Counted from the first letter of the stretch, positions 43,289-51,630 are shown. The stretch is DNA of 64,000 bases from CAVPHV01 sp963704825 (GCA_963704825.1 CAVPHV010000001.1:62001-126000); one strand, 5' to 3'. Translations and numbers: made by a program. Notes: generated by a model not told the origin, from the sequence alone.

Positions 43289-43526
43289 GTGACCACCTCC
43301 TCGGGATCAGCCTATGTCGCCGGCAGCGGACAACGAGGGTCGTTGGTCCCTCATAGTGGCCAGGGGTCGATCTGGCACCGACTCGCGCCGCCGGTGCAGG
43401 ATGATCCGAGCTGGGCGGTCGGCCGCCTGGCCCACGCGACCATCCGGACTGCTACTCGTGAGGTGATTCACCTGCGGCTTGGATGCGCGTGTCGACCCTG
43501 GGTCCAACAGGTCCCCGGGCACATTG

Positions 43527-43680
43527 TCAACGGCGATAGAGCCGTCGGAAGCTGGTTGGGCCCTGGCCGGTGTTGCGCCTGAAGAACTTGGTGAAGTTGG
43601 TGGGTTCAGGAATGCCGAGATGGGTGGGGATAGTCGCCGCGGGGGTGTCGGTGACGGATTTGAGGCACCGTTTCCGTTGA
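43527..43680 (-). pseudogene. 3' fragment of an AraC-family regulator
   Basis: Reading the minus strand down to a TGA at 43529-43527 gives the second AraC helix-turn-helix: CLKSVTDTPAATIPTHLGIP then EPTNFTKFFRRNTGQGPTSF and RRLYRR. The pattern (F.KFFRR.TG..P..FR) is diagnostic. Upstream of about 43680 no continuation or start is visible, so the sensor domain and first HTH are lost. Confidence 0.7.
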
Positions 43681-43719
43681 CAAGTTTGCCGCCGCAATGG
43701 CAGCCCAGAACGTGCCGCG

Positions 43720-43905
43720 TTGGAGGGCCCCGATGGACTCTGGGATGGTGGCGCCTACTTTCCGTCCTCCTACGCCGGGTGGCTGCTCGATTGCAATCAT
43801 CCGGGTCGTGTCTACTTCGACCTCGAGGGCGGGGTGGGGACACCAAGCCGCTGGAACACCCACCGCGCTCTCCGGGTACTCGACTGGAGGGACGACGGCG
43901 CCTGA
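43720..43905 (+). CDS. short ORF, possible fragment of a conserved protein
   Basis: A 61-codon frame from a TTG with a protein-like composition: PDGLWDGGAYFPSSYAGWLL, DCNHPGRVYFDLEGG and RWNTHRALRVLDW. The frame is closed by a stop just upstream (43680) and no good start or ribosome site exists, so it may be the tail of a lost gene. Aromatic and Gly content argues against chance, but the family is not recognised. Confidence 0.35.
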   Translation: MEGPDGLWDGGAYFPSSYAGWLLDCNHPGRVYFDLEGGVGTPSRWNTHRALRVLDWRDDGA

Positions 43906-44017
43906 TCCGAGTGCCGCAGCTCCGGGCACTGGTCTCGCCGCTCGGACCGCTGCCCATCGGTAGTCTTGCTGACAGCGCCGGCAGTTACGGACCGGTGCGT
44001 CGTTGATGGGAGCCGCA

Positions 44018-44593
44018 GTGAACCCCAAGGTTGATGCGTACATCACACGGTCTGAGAAGTGGCCGGACGAGATGACCGGCCTGCGGCCGATCCTGCTCGG
44101 CTGCGGGTTGACCGAAGACATCAAGTGGGGCATGCCCTGCTACAGCTATGAGGGCGGGAACATCGCCATTCTCCAGGAGATGAAGGAGTTCCTCGCTCTG
44201 ATGTTCTTCAAGGGCGCCTTGCTCGACGATCCTGAGGGCATTCTCGAGGAACAGGGGCCGAACTCACGGTCGGCTCGCCGTATTCGGTTCACATCGGTTG
44301 AGGACGTGGCCCGGCTGAGCGACACCGTCAAGGCCTACATCGACGAGGCCATCGATGTTGAGGAGTCGGGCCTCGAGGTGGGTTCGGCACCCGAGCTTAT
44401 CTTGGTCGGGGAGTTCCAGAATCGCCTTGACCAGGACCCGGCGCTGAACACGGCGTTCAAGGCACTGACTCCTGGTCGGCAACGGGAGTACAACCTCTAC
44501 TTCTCAGGAGCCAAGCAAGCGAAAACCCGCGAAGCGCGGGTCGAGCAGTATGTCCAGAAGATTCTGGACGGCAAGGGTTTCCGCGACTCCTGA
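44018..44593 (+). CDS. YdeI/OmpD-associated family protein (DUF1801 type)
   Basis: A 191-residue protein with the YdeI arrangement. An N-terminal DUF1801-like domain (PKVDAYITRSEKWPDEMTGL, DIKWGMPCYSYEGGNIAILQ, FLALMFFKGALLDDPEG) is followed by a C-terminal helical motif ALTPGRQREYNLYFSGAKQA and TREARVEQYVQKIL. GTG 44018 is chosen for GGGAG six bases upstream; an ATG four codons earlier lacks one. Family members have been linked to bacteriocin tolerance in enterobacteria, but no mechanism is established. The small gene at 32230 carries only the second motif. Confidence 0.85.
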   Translation: MNPKVDAYITRSEKWPDEMTGLRPILLGCGLTEDIKWGMPCYSYEGGNIAILQEMKEFLALMFFKGALLDDPEGILEEQGPNSRSARRIRFTSVEDVARLSDTVKAYIDEAIDVEESGLEVGSAPELILVGEFQNRLDQDPALNTAFKALTPGRQREYNLYFSGAKQAKTREARVEQYVQKILDGKGFRDS

Positions 44594-44616
44594 TCCACAA
44601 CACGATTGCTGGGCAC

Positions 44617-45288
44617 CTAGCGTCCCATTTCCGCCAGGCGCTTGATCTCCAGCAGCATCTTGCGGCTCATCACGAATGTGATGGGTTCGATGGGGAAGCG
44701 CCCGAAAGCGAGCCGGGTTGCCCAACCGGGGGAGAAGTCACTACGGCCACGGGTGAGGACTCGACTCTTCCCGCCTGATCCGGGCCGGATTCTGAACTGC
44801 CACGTAGAGGCCCCCCAGCTTTCCTCAGCAGCGATATCGGCCGGTGAGCCGAAGAGAACCAGCGCTTGGGGCGGGTCCACGATTTCAATCCGTAGCGGCG
44901 GTGCCGTTGGATGCAGGTAGACCTCATCACCGACCTGAGGGTGTTGATACTCGGGGAGGATCTCGGTCGTGTTGCTGATCTTGCACCCCACCATGTTCTC
45001 CAGCGTCTGGTAGGAGTAGAAGCCGCCGCGCCGCTGCCCGATTTGAGCGATCCACGGCCAGACCGCTTCAGGCGGTGCAGCGACGTCGATGCCGAGGGTG
45101 TAGGACCACTTTGGGTCTGGAACAAGTTCATCACCGGGAAGTGGGTCGGTCGCCTCGGTCTCTTGCGTGCCCCAGCGCAGGCGTTTCCGTCCCACGAACG
45201 GGGTCGCAACCAGATTCCAGGCAATGAGGCCGGCGCCTTCGAGAGCAGCAGGTACCCCGACGCCGGGGGGACGTGTGCTTGTGGCCAT
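44617..45288 (-). CDS. SRPBCC-fold protein
   Basis: A 223-residue protein whose middle matches the START/SRPBCC ligand-binding fold. IDVAAPPEAVWPWIAQIGQR is the typical beginning (AP.e.VW), followed by GGFYSYQTLENMVGCKI, ALVLFGSP and STWQFRIRPGSGGKSRVLTR. An N-terminal extension of about 55 residues may contain a membrane-associated helix (LEGAGLIAWNLVATPFVGR). Such proteins bind hydrophobic ligands; the specific ligand is unknown. It is convergent with the YdeI-like gene, separated by 23 bases. Confidence 0.8.
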   Translation of the reverse strand: MATSTRPPGVGVPAALEGAGLIAWNLVATPFVGRKRLRWGTQETEATDPLPGDELVPDPKWSYTLGIDVAAPPEAVWPWIAQIGQRRGGFYSYQTLENMVGCKISNTTEILPEYQHPQVGDEVYLHPTAPPLRIEIVDPPQALVLFGSPADIAAEESWGASTWQFRIRPGSGGKSRVLTRGRSDFSPGWATRLAFGRFPIEPITFVMSRKMLLEIKRLAEMGR

Positions 45289-45606
45289 GGCTCCTCCTCA
45301 ATGCCATTCTGCCTCAACGTCATCCTGTCCGTAAATCAACCCGACCGGCGATGTGGACATGGCGGTAGCCCCTTCCTGGCTGCTACGAAAGGGCATACGA
45401 CAGACCCCATCGTGTGCTCTCCGTCAAGGTTGAGTTCGGGCTCGTGGTGGTTCGTGGCGGACCGGTCGGCGAGGGGGAGCGGACGAGCAGAAGCGGCTCG
45501 ATCTGTCCGAGCGGTAGGCCCAACGGTGCCATGAGCACCCCGCAAGAGGCGATGGCGACACCGCAGCGTCTGACACCAGGTCTGGGTGGTGGTACGGTCG
45601 CCACCG
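45289..45606. other. 318-bp intergenic region, no feature seen
   Basis: This stretch lies between the divergent SRPBCC and DUF1697 genes. Open frames on the minus strand (up to 73 codons) have low-complexity, non-family sequence and no ribosome site. No clear promoter, hairpin or RNA gene was recognised. Confidence 0.5.
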
Positions 45607-46152
45607 ATGACCGCCCAGCGCTACTTCGCGTTCCTTCGTGCCATCAACACCGGAGGCCGCAGACTCACCAACGAGCAGACCATCGAACCGTTCGTCAGAC
45701 TCGGATTCAGCGATGTTGTCGCCTACCAGGCGGCCGGCAACATCGCTTTCCGCACGGAAGACCCCACCACGGCAGAAGCCGCACGAATCGAACCCGTCCT
45801 GGCCGAAGCGTTTGGATTCGACGCCCCGGCCTTCGTACGGGAGGCCGGCGACCTTCGTTCCGTCCTCGAGGCCCAGCCATTCACGAAAGACGAGATGAGC
45901 AGGACGGAGGGCCGGATCCAGGTTTCGTTCCTGCGCAAAGCGCCAGATCAGAAGACGGTCGCCGAGGTGCAGAGTCTTGTAACGCCCGATGACCGGATCG
46001 CATTCGTCGACGCACATTGGCTCTGGTTGCCGGCCGGCGGTCGGATCAGTGAATCACTGCTGCCGGTCACGGCCGTCGAAAACGCGGTCGGGCCAATGAC
46101 GATGCGGACACTCGGCACGGTGGCGCGCATGTACCAGAGGTTCGCCACCTGA
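45607..46152 (+). CDS. DUF1697 family protein
   Basis: A 181-residue protein of the DUF1697 family. It begins YFAFLRAINTGGRRLTNEQT, matching the usual ALLRGINVGG..k..M..L, and continues LGFSDVVAYQAAGNIAFRTE (usual V.TY..SGNVvF). The late SLLPVTAVENAVGPMTMRTLGTV matches the usual T.RNw.T..KL segment loosely. Structures of this family show a ferredoxin-like double fold without known activity. ATG 45607 is the start; ribosome site weak. Confidence 0.85.
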   Translation: MTAQRYFAFLRAINTGGRRLTNEQTIEPFVRLGFSDVVAYQAAGNIAFRTEDPTTAEAARIEPVLAEAFGFDAPAFVREAGDLRSVLEAQPFTKDEMSRTEGRIQVSFLRKAPDQKTVAEVQSLVTPDDRIAFVDAHWLWLPAGGRISESLLPVTAVENAVGPMTMRTLGTVARMYQRFAT

Positions 46153-46315
46153 TGCGACATGCTCGGGTTGGTTTCGGCGTCGAACGCACCGGATTTGCAG
46201 GGAATACCACCGACACAGGTCTCCTCCTCTACGAGACTCCCTAGGCAGACACTCCCGCTTTCCGCGACGCTCAGGGGCTTCCGCCGACTCTGTGTCTTGT
46301 GCCACAATTGGATTC

Positions 46316-48043
46316 ATGGCAGATGCCTTTCGGATCGCTAGAGATGCATTCAGCCGTTGGCGGGATCGCTTTCCGGCCGATCCCTTTACCACCGATGCGC
46401 ATCTGCGTCTGGTCCTCGCCCGCTATGTCGGTGGCGAGCGGCTTGCTGCCATTGAGCACTCTGGAGCCGCATTCGGACAACGGGTGGCCTCTGAGATTGG
46501 TCCCCTCGTCGAGAGCTATCGAACCCATCTCCCCGAACTCATCAAGTACGACGGTCTAGGGAACCGGATCGAGTCGATTCGGTTCCACGATGCCTACCAC
46601 CGAGTCGGTGAGTTGACCTGGGAATCCGGATTGCTGCGACACAGCGGCACGGCCGGAGCTTCCTTCGAGCAGGCAACACTCTTCTACCTCGCATCTCTCG
46701 AGGGTGAGATGGGTCACATGTGCGCCGCAACCTGCACAACTGGGGCGGTTCGAGTGCTGCGGCGCCATGGAGACGCCGAGCTCAAAGATCGTTACCTCGA
46801 TGCGTTGACCGCCGACGACTACCGGCGTGCCCTTCGTGCGTCCCAGTTTCTGACCGAAGTCCAGGGCGGCAGCGATGTTGGCGCCAACGCCTCCGTTGCG
46901 GTGGAGGCCGGCGCCGGCTTCGAGATCACAGGCGAGAAGTGGTTCTGCTCTGTTGCCGATGCCGGGTTGTTCTTGCTGCTTGCTCGTCCCGAAGCTGCAT
47001 CATCCGGTACAGCCGGCCTCGGCTGTTTTGTTGTTCCCCGGGAACACAGTGGATCGCCAAACGGATTCTCGATTCGGAGACTCAAGGACAAGCTCGGGAC
47101 GACGTCGATGGCGTCGGGCGAGATCGACTTCGACGGTGCCCGCGCCCATCTAGTGGGTGAGCTCGACGCCGGTTTCAAGATCATGGTCACTGCGATGTTG
47201 AACACGAGCCGCTGGCTCAATGCCGTCGGAGATGTCGGCATCATGCGTCGTGCCTACCTCGAAGCATCCAGCTATGCGGCCGAACGCACCGCTTTCGGTG
47301 GCCGGATTGGTGACTTCCCTCTGGTTCGGCGCCAGCTGGCGGAGATCAAGGCGGAGTGGCTGGCTGCGCTGTACAGCACCTGGGAGCTGACCGCGCTCGA
47401 CGAGGCAGTCGATATCGAGGCAATGGGCGGGCCGGCGGCTGTCGCGGCGGACACTGGTTTCCACCGTTACCTGGTCAACGCCAACAAGCTCGCTTGCTCA
47501 CTTGCCGCGACCGACGTGGTTCGTCGAGCGATCGAAATCCTGGGTGGGAACGGAGCGATCGAGGAGTTCAGTGTTCTGCCGCGCCTCTTGCGTGACGCCG
47601 TTGTCTACGAGCAATGGGAAGGTACGCACAACGTGCTCACGGCTCAGGTACTCCGAGACCTGAGCCGACTCGGGCTCGCCGGCACGGTGATAGACAGAAC
47701 TGCCATCATCCTCAAGGGAATCGCCGATACCGACCTCGGCTTCGTTGCCGATCGGGCACAAGGCGAACTCGAGGAGTTGGCGGCAAGCGTGGCCGATTCC
47801 GTCGCAGAACCCGGGCAGGGTGCCCTCCACTTCCGAGCTTTGCTCGAGCGATTGATCCGCACCCACCAAGTGGCGCTGCTGCTGCGAGCAGCGGAGGATG
47901 CGACGTCCGGAGCCGTGTCGGCCGAACTGGCGGCAGCAGCGGAGATACAGCTCGGTCGCCACGTCGAGACCGGCTATCGCCCCGAACGGGATCCGCGGTT
48001 CCTCGACCTTGTGACACGGCTGATTGGAGACGACCTCATCTGA
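46316..48043 (+). CDS. acyl-CoA dehydrogenase family protein (AidB-like)
   Basis: A 575-residue FAD-dependent protein. An N-terminal helical domain (residues to about 130) is longer than in classical enzymes, as in AidB and ACAD10/11-like members. Key blocks: FLTEVQGGSDVGAN (flavin and substrate contacts), FEITGEKWFCSVADA, LKDKLGTTSMASGEI, MLNTSRWLNAVGDVGIMRRAYLEA, RTAFGGRIGDFP, and LGGNGAIEEFSVLPRLLRDAVVYEQWEGT. The last includes the typical catalytic-base region YEQWEGT. An extra C-terminal helical part follows (about 460-575). Substrate acyl chain unknown; AidB-type proteins can bind DNA. ATG 46316 gives the expected N-terminus. Confidence 0.88.
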   Translation: MADAFRIARDAFSRWRDRFPADPFTTDAHLRLVLARYVGGERLAAIEHSGAAFGQRVASEIGPLVESYRTHLPELIKYDGLGNRIESIRFHDAYHRVGELTWESGLLRHSGTAGASFEQATLFYLASLEGEMGHMCAATCTTGAVRVLRRHGDAELKDRYLDALTADDYRRALRASQFLTEVQGGSDVGANASVAVEAGAGFEITGEKWFCSVADAGLFLLLARPEAASSGTAGLGCFVVPREHSGSPNGFSIRRLKDKLGTTSMASGEIDFDGARAHLVGELDAGFKIMVTAMLNTSRWLNAVGDVGIMRRAYLEASSYAAERTAFGGRIGDFPLVRRQLAEIKAEWLAALYSTWELTALDEAVDIEAMGGPAAVAADTGFHRYLVNANKLACSLAATDVVRRAIEILGGNGAIEEFSVLPRLLRDAVVYEQWEGTHNVLTAQVLRDLSRLGLAGTVIDRTAIILKGIADTDLGFVADRAQGELEELAASVADSVAEPGQGALHFRALLERLIRTHQVALLLRAAEDATSGAVSAELAAAAEIQLGRHVETGYRPERDPRFLDLVTRLIGDDLI

Positions 48044-48210
48044 GCGGTTGTGTGCCCGCCGGGGTTCCGCGGGTGGCGCTGCCCGCCCGGTCGTGGATCT
48101 CAGGGACTCGACCGTTGCATATAGCAACAAGCGTGTTGAGACAACGATCCTCCAAGAAGAGCCGGATGATCGGCGTTGCCTTCAGAACGGCGGGGAGGAG
48201 AGCGAAAGGA

Positions 48211-48654
48211 GTGGCCAATGAAGATCATGCGCCAGCCACGACCGCAGGATCATCGCCGCAAGTGACCTCGTCGGCGACGAGCCCCTGCCAGCAGGGCTCC
48301 GGAACCGCGTTGGAGTTGGGCGACCCGCTACGGGCCTCCGATCGATACGCCACCTTCACCACTGACGGCAGCGGCGTGTGGGTTACGGCCAGGGTGTTTC
48401 AACACGGCGGTGTCTTGGATTCCGACGTGGGTCGAGGCGGGGTGTACGTGGGGTTGGCTTCGAGCCCGCCCACCTACGATCAGCAGACCGGGAGGGTCGG
48501 GAATCTCGTGGCCGAGAGCACAATCACCGAGGGTTCGTGGACGTTGATGGATCTTCCGCAAGGCGACTACTGGCTGTGGAGCACCAGTGGGAGCGATGTG
48601 GTGATCGAGAGTTGCCAATCGGGAGGAGTCAGCAATCCGGGTCCTGTGCGCTGA
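48211..48654 (+). CDS. hypothetical, probably secreted protein with disturbed N-terminus
   Basis: The frame encodes about 147 residues ending SGGVSNPGPVR. It has a beta-rich domain (RYATFTTDGSGVWVTARVFQ, GVYVGLASSPPTYDQQTGRV, WTLMDLPQGDYWLWST) and cysteines at SPCQQGSG and ESCQSG, which look extracytoplasmic. The GTG at 48211 has no spacing to a ribosome site. AAGGAG at 48206-48211 instead serves ATG 48218 in another frame, which stops after 15 codons. A signal peptide may have been lost by a frameshift. Confidence 0.5.
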   Translation: MANEDHAPATTAGSSPQVTSSATSPCQQGSGTALELGDPLRASDRYATFTTDGSGVWVTARVFQHGGVLDSDVGRGGVYVGLASSPPTYDQQTGRVGNLVAESTITEGSWTLMDLPQGDYWLWSTSGSDVVIESCQSGGVSNPGPVR

Positions 48655-48744
48655 TTGCGCATGGGGCGAGGTTGGGAGCGATCCCGGCCCTCAAACGGCG
48701 CGTCGCAGATCTGGTCTACCGGCGTCTCATCGCCGAGTTCGGGC

Positions 48745-49113
48745 CTAGGTCTGGTTGTCCATCAACAGGAAGTCTTCGGCTTTGGTGAAGTCGGCCGGCG
48801 GCTTGTCGGAAACCAAAGCATTCAGGGCTTCTTGCTGGGAGACCAATCGCGGCGCGTCGAGTCGGTGCTCTTCACCGTCTATTCGGAGAGTGGCGGTTTG
48901 GGCAGCCAGGATGTTTCGAACCCAGTCCGACTTGGGGCCATACCTGGCAACCAATACGTAGCCGGTCTTGGTCGGGTAGGCATCGAGTGGTGTCTGGTAG
49001 GACTGCCCCGACGTCCGACCGACATGGGTGACAACGGGGTACGTCCCTCTTCTTATCGACCGTGGGTTGAAGACCCGCTTGTTGATCTTGGCCAACCATC
49101 GTGGGTAGGGCAT
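48745..49113 (-). CDS. deazaflavin (F420)-dependent nitroreductase-type oxidoreductase
   Basis: A 122-residue split-barrel protein of the FDOR-A type. It shows RGTYPVVTHVGRTSGQSYQT then PLDAYPTKTGYVLVARYGPK, SDWVRNILAA, and the late LDAPRLVSQQEAL, matching the family consensus HxGRKSGk..rtPL... and G....W..NL.A. Relatives reduce with F420H2 in actinobacteria. ATG 49113 is chosen for AAAGGAGC six bases upstream. It is paralogous to the gene at 50887-51267 and sits next to a zinc-finger gene on the same strand. Confidence 0.85.
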   Translation of the reverse strand: MPYPRWLAKINKRVFNPRSIRRGTYPVVTHVGRTSGQSYQTPLDAYPTKTGYVLVARYGPKSDWVRNILAAQTATLRIDGEEHRLDAPRLVSQQEALNALVSDKPPADFTKAEDFLLMDNQT

Positions 49114-49227
49114 GTCCGCTCCTTTGAGCAATCACAGCACAGAAGAGGGGAGAAGTCACATCCTCGTGCTCTGCTCGAACTTTACATAACGTGGATTATG
49201 GGACAAGCCTCCATTTGGTTCCAACCC

Positions 49228-49584
49228 TCAATCTCCGATTGCGGTGGGCTCCGGCGAGGCCTCGACCACTTCTGCGGCCGCCAGGCGCACATGCATGATT
49301 GCTGCGGCGTAGTCCGCTTTGGTCGGTGCCCCCTGAAGATCGGCGGCCACATCCTCCAAGGCCGCCTCGAGCACGTACACCGCGTCGCGAAGGCGTTTGT
49401 AGTCGCCGACCGCCAACAGAACCTCGTCGCTGGATAGTCCTCGGCCGTTTCCGAGACGCCTGGCTTCGTAGTGGCGTTGGCGGTGACTGCGTCGGCAGAA
49501 CTTGGGTGGCCGACCGGTGCGACCCCCGATGGCGAACTCTGCCCCACACCACTCACATCTCCTGGTCCGGGTCCGTTGCGTCAC
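49228..49584 (-). CDS. zinc-finger/coiled-coil protein, paralog A
   Basis: A 118-residue protein with an N-terminal zinc-binding module CEWCGAEF then GRPPKFCRRSHRQRHYEARR (CxxC...CxxxH). A helical tail with heptad character follows (LLAVGDYKRLRDAVYVLEAA, LEDVAADL, ADYAAAIMHVRLAAAEV). It resembles small actinobacterial proteins with a CxxC...C zinc knuckle that may bind nucleic acid. The start GTG 49584 lies inside the palindrome GTCACAGTGAC with no ribosome site, and TAGAGT lies nine bases upstream, so the mRNA may be leaderless. It is paralogous to 51283-51630. Confidence 0.7.
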   Translation of the reverse strand: MTQRTRTRRCEWCGAEFAIGGRTGRPPKFCRRSHRQRHYEARRLGNGRGLSSDEVLLAVGDYKRLRDAVYVLEAALEDVAADLQGAPTKADYAAAIMHVRLAAAEVVEASPEPTAIGD

Positions 49585-49590
49585 AGTGAC
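49580..49590. promoter_or_regulatory. palindrome GTCACAGTGAC at the start of zinc-finger paralog A
   Basis: An 11-base palindrome with a central A/T, containing the GTG start codon (49584-49582) one base from its centre. The same palindrome in the same register overlaps the start of paralog B, and a third copy lies upstream of ppk2. Probably an operator; the protein binding it is unknown. Confidence 0.55.
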
Positions 49591-49846
49591 GTAACTCTAC
49601 GGGTGTCAGTGGCTGGAGCCAAGGACCATGGCCGGGGGGATTCAGCCCATGTCGGCGGGGGTCGCACCGATCTACGGGCGAACCGGACCACGCCGACCCC
49701 GGGAGCTCCGAAGCCACCACCTGGAAGACTTCGTCGAAGGTTGTCGAGGTGCATGTCGTGCCGATGGCGGCCGCGCCGTGGCTTCGAGCGGTCCAGTGTT
49801 CCCGGCCGCGCTCCCCCGAGGCCGGTCCCCCAAAAAATCGCAAAAC

Positions 49847-49857
49847 ATCACAGTGAC
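49847..49857. promoter_or_regulatory. palindrome ATCACAGTGAC upstream of ppk2
   Basis: Third copy of the R-TCAC-W-GTGA-Y palindrome, ending 13 bases before the putative -35 box of ppk2. Position would suit an activator or upstream repressor site (inferred). Confidence 0.5.
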
Positions 49858-49870
49858 GAAACCTGACGGG

Positions 49871-49900
49871 TTGAGGAACCCCGGGTGGTCAACGTAAGCT
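49871..49900 (+). promoter_or_regulatory. probable ppk2 promoter
   Basis: TTGAGG (49871-49876) and TAAGCT (49895-49900) are separated by 18 bases. A start site near 49907 would leave a short leader containing GAGGAGG before ATG 49930. Assigned by eye. Confidence 0.5.
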
Positions 49901-49929
49901 CTGGGCACTCTATCGAGGAGGACTTCCCC

Positions 49930-50841
49930 ATGACGACGCCCGGCTCCGAAGGTACGCCCGGCACGCCGGATCTACGTGTCGCCGAGTCTGCGGTGCCGGA
50001 GACCGAGGAAGAGCTCCGCATCCGTCTCGCCGAAGTCGAGGCCAAACTCGAGAAGGCGTCGAGGACTGAGAACAAGGAGAGTCAGCTGCGCCCATATCAG
50101 GTCGAGCTCCTCAAGCTCCAGGGCTACCTCGAAGAGCAGTCGAAGCGCATGATCGTTCTCTTCGAGGGTCGCGACGCCGCCGGTAAGGGCGGGGCAATCC
50201 GACGGGTCACCCGCTACATGAATGAGAAGCACTACCAGGTCGTTGCGCTTGGCAAACCGACTGAGGAGCAGAAGACGCAGTGGTACTTCCAGCGCTACAT
50301 CGTCCACTTCCCCAGTGGCGGCGAGATGGTGCTCTTCGACCGTTCCTGGTACAACCGAGCAATGGTCGAGCCCGTCTTCGCCTTCTGTACCGAAGAGGAG
50401 TACCAGGCGTTTCTGCGGGGCGTAACCGGCTTCGAGAAGGATCTCGTTCGTCACGGCACCGTCCTGGTCAAGCTGTATTTCAGCGTGACCAAGGAGGAGC
50501 AGGCCCGTCGCTTCGAGCGAAGGATCAATGACCCTCTGCGCCAGTGGAAGCTGAGCGAGGTCGATGTCCAGGCCCAGGACCGTTGGGACGACTTCACCGA
50601 GATGAAATACCGCATGCTCAAACGCACCTCGACGATCGATGCACCGTGGACGATCATCAGGTCTCAGAACAAGCAGCGGGCGCGACTCAACGCGATGAAG
50701 GTCATCCTCAATGCGGTGCCCTACTCGGACCGCAATCCCGACCTCGAATTTGCCCCCGACCCCGATGTCGTGATCTCCGGGGCTCGGGAACTGGAGTTGA
50801 TGGAGGCGCAGCGGATGCAGCTCGGACGGTTCGCCTTCTAG
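49930..50841 (+). CDS. ppk2: polyphosphate kinase 2
   Basis: A 303-residue PPK2-family enzyme transferring phosphate between polyphosphate and nucleoside di- or monophosphates. The Walker A-like loop is LFEGRDAAGKGGAIRRVTRY. The Walker B/lid region reads MVLFDRSWYNRAMVEPVFAF, and QWKLSEVDVQAQDRWDDFTE is the conserved lid-proximal block, followed by APWTIIRSQNKQRARLN. Single-domain length fits class I/II PPK2. A 60-residue acidic N-terminal tail with a coiled-coil segment (LRIRLAEVEAKLEKASR) precedes it. ATG 49930 follows GAGGAGG; an upstream GTG frame start is not needed. Confidence 0.93.
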   Translation: MTTPGSEGTPGTPDLRVAESAVPETEEELRIRLAEVEAKLEKASRTENKESQLRPYQVELLKLQGYLEEQSKRMIVLFEGRDAAGKGGAIRRVTRYMNEKHYQVVALGKPTEEQKTQWYFQRYIVHFPSGGEMVLFDRSWYNRAMVEPVFAFCTEEEYQAFLRGVTGFEKDLVRHGTVLVKLYFSVTKEEQARRFERRINDPLRQWKLSEVDVQAQDRWDDFTEMKYRMLKRTSTIDAPWTIIRSQNKQRARLNAMKVILNAVPYSDRNPDLEFAPDPDVVISGARELELMEAQRMQLGRFAF

Positions 50842-50886
50842 TCCCACGCGACGCTGTTCGACCGATCCTGTTGGTAGCCTGCCGCC

Positions 50887-51267
50887 ATGCCGCTCCCCCG
50901 TTGGCTCGCCCGGTTCAACCGTAGGTTCACCAATCGGTTCTTCATGCTCTTCGCCGGCCGGCTGCCGCCGTGGGTGGTCATGCTCCATCGCGGGCGGAGC
51001 AGCGGCCGCGACCACGAGGTACCGCTCGCGGCCTTTCGGGTCGACGGGGGGTTCGTGTTCGCCCTCACCTATGGATCCGGCGCCGATTGGGTGCGCAATG
51101 TTCTGGCCGCCGGTGAGTGCCAGATCGTCCGTGGTGGCGTCGTCCATTCGCTGTCGAACCCCAGGCTCATTCCTGCCGCGGAAGGACTCAGCCTCGCCAA
51201 GCGACCCGTCCAACTGGTGCTGAGACTCATCCGGTGCGACGAGTTCCTGGCTCTGGATGAGGCATGA
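50887..51267 (+). CDS. deazaflavin (F420)-dependent nitroreductase-type oxidoreductase, paralog
   Basis: A 126-residue FDOR-type protein related to that at 48745-49113. It shows WLARFNRRFTNRFF, VVMLHRGRSSGRDHEVPLAA, FALTYGSGADWVRNVLAAGE and the final LSNPRLIPAAEGL. The shared frame W...N(K/R)R.x.., GR.SG, DWVRN.LAA and PRL(V/I) indicates paralogy. It lies 45 bases after ppk2 on the same strand and may be co-transcribed. Cofactor F420 is inferred from family membership only; no F420 biosynthesis gene is in the window. Confidence 0.85.
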   Translation: MPLPRWLARFNRRFTNRFFMLFAGRLPPWVVMLHRGRSSGRDHEVPLAAFRVDGGFVFALTYGSGADWVRNVLAAGECQIVRGGVVHSLSNPRLIPAAEGLSLAKRPVQLVLRLIRCDEFLALDEA

Positions 51268-51282
51268 TGCGGTGGCGGGCGG

Positions 51283-51630
51283 CTACCAGGCTGCTTCTGG
51301 CTCGACGGCAACAGCTTGGAGCTCGGTTACCGCAGCGTTGAGTCGGCCGACCGCTTGCACGTAGTCGGCCTGAGGCATGTCGCCGGCGGCCACATCCCTC
51401 GCCACCCGGCCACCGACCTCCTGGAGCTGAGCGAGCGCGTCGCGCAGTGCAAGCCAGGAATGCCGCGAGAGGAGTACCTCGTCGGGGCCAAGCCCGCGCC
51501 GTTGCGCTTCGCGACGGGATTCGTAGGCGCGCTGCCGGTGGCTCGGGCGGCAGTACCGGCGAGGTCGCCCCCTCCCCCGTTGGGTCGGCATTGCGTCGCC
51601 GCACCACGCACAGTGCGGAGTGATTTCCAT
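51283..51630 (-). CDS. zinc-finger/coiled-coil protein, paralog B
   Basis: A 115-residue paralog of the protein at 49228-49584: CAWCGDAM then GRPRRYCRPSHRQRAYESRR (CxxC...CxxxH). It continues with GLGPDEVLLSRHSWLALRDA, and a helical tail ending DYVQAVGRLNAAVTELQAVA aligns with DYAAAIMHVRLAAAEV of paralog A. The ATG (51630) or the adjacent GTG (51633) lies in the palindrome ATCACAGTGAT, with TAACAT seven bases upstream of the ATG and no ribosome site, so a leaderless mRNA is likely. It is convergent with the FDOR gene. Confidence 0.7.
   Translation of the reverse strand: MEITPHCAWCGDAMPTQRGRGRPRRYCRPSHRQRAYESRREAQRRGLGPDEVLLSRHSWLALRDALAQLQEVGGRVARDVAAGDMPQADYVQAVGRLNAAVTELQAVAVEPEAAW

Larger units (their letters stand above)
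43289..44017. other. 729-bp region holding gene remnants
   Basis: No intact gene is clear here. The region contains the end of an AraC-type regulator on the minus strand (43527-43680) and a short open frame on the plus strand (43720-43905). The remaining 240 bases next to the VOC gene and 110 bases before the YdeI-like gene show nothing recognisable. It looks like a decaying segment. Confidence 0.6.
49585..49929. other. divergent intergenic region of zinc-finger A and ppk2
   Basis: 345 bases without a convincing gene; overlapping frames on both strands are compositionally poor. It contains two copies of the TCACAGTGA palindrome (49580-49590, 49847-49857) and a probable ppk2 promoter (49871-49900). 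A homopolymer stretch of C then A (CCCCCAAAAAAT) occurs near 49828-49838. Confidence 0.6.

Noticed and set aside
45383..45604. 73-codon minus-strand frame with a mildly hydrophobic start
   Set aside because: No ribosome site, no family resemblance, and a low-complexity Ser/Thr/Pro tail; treated as non-coding.
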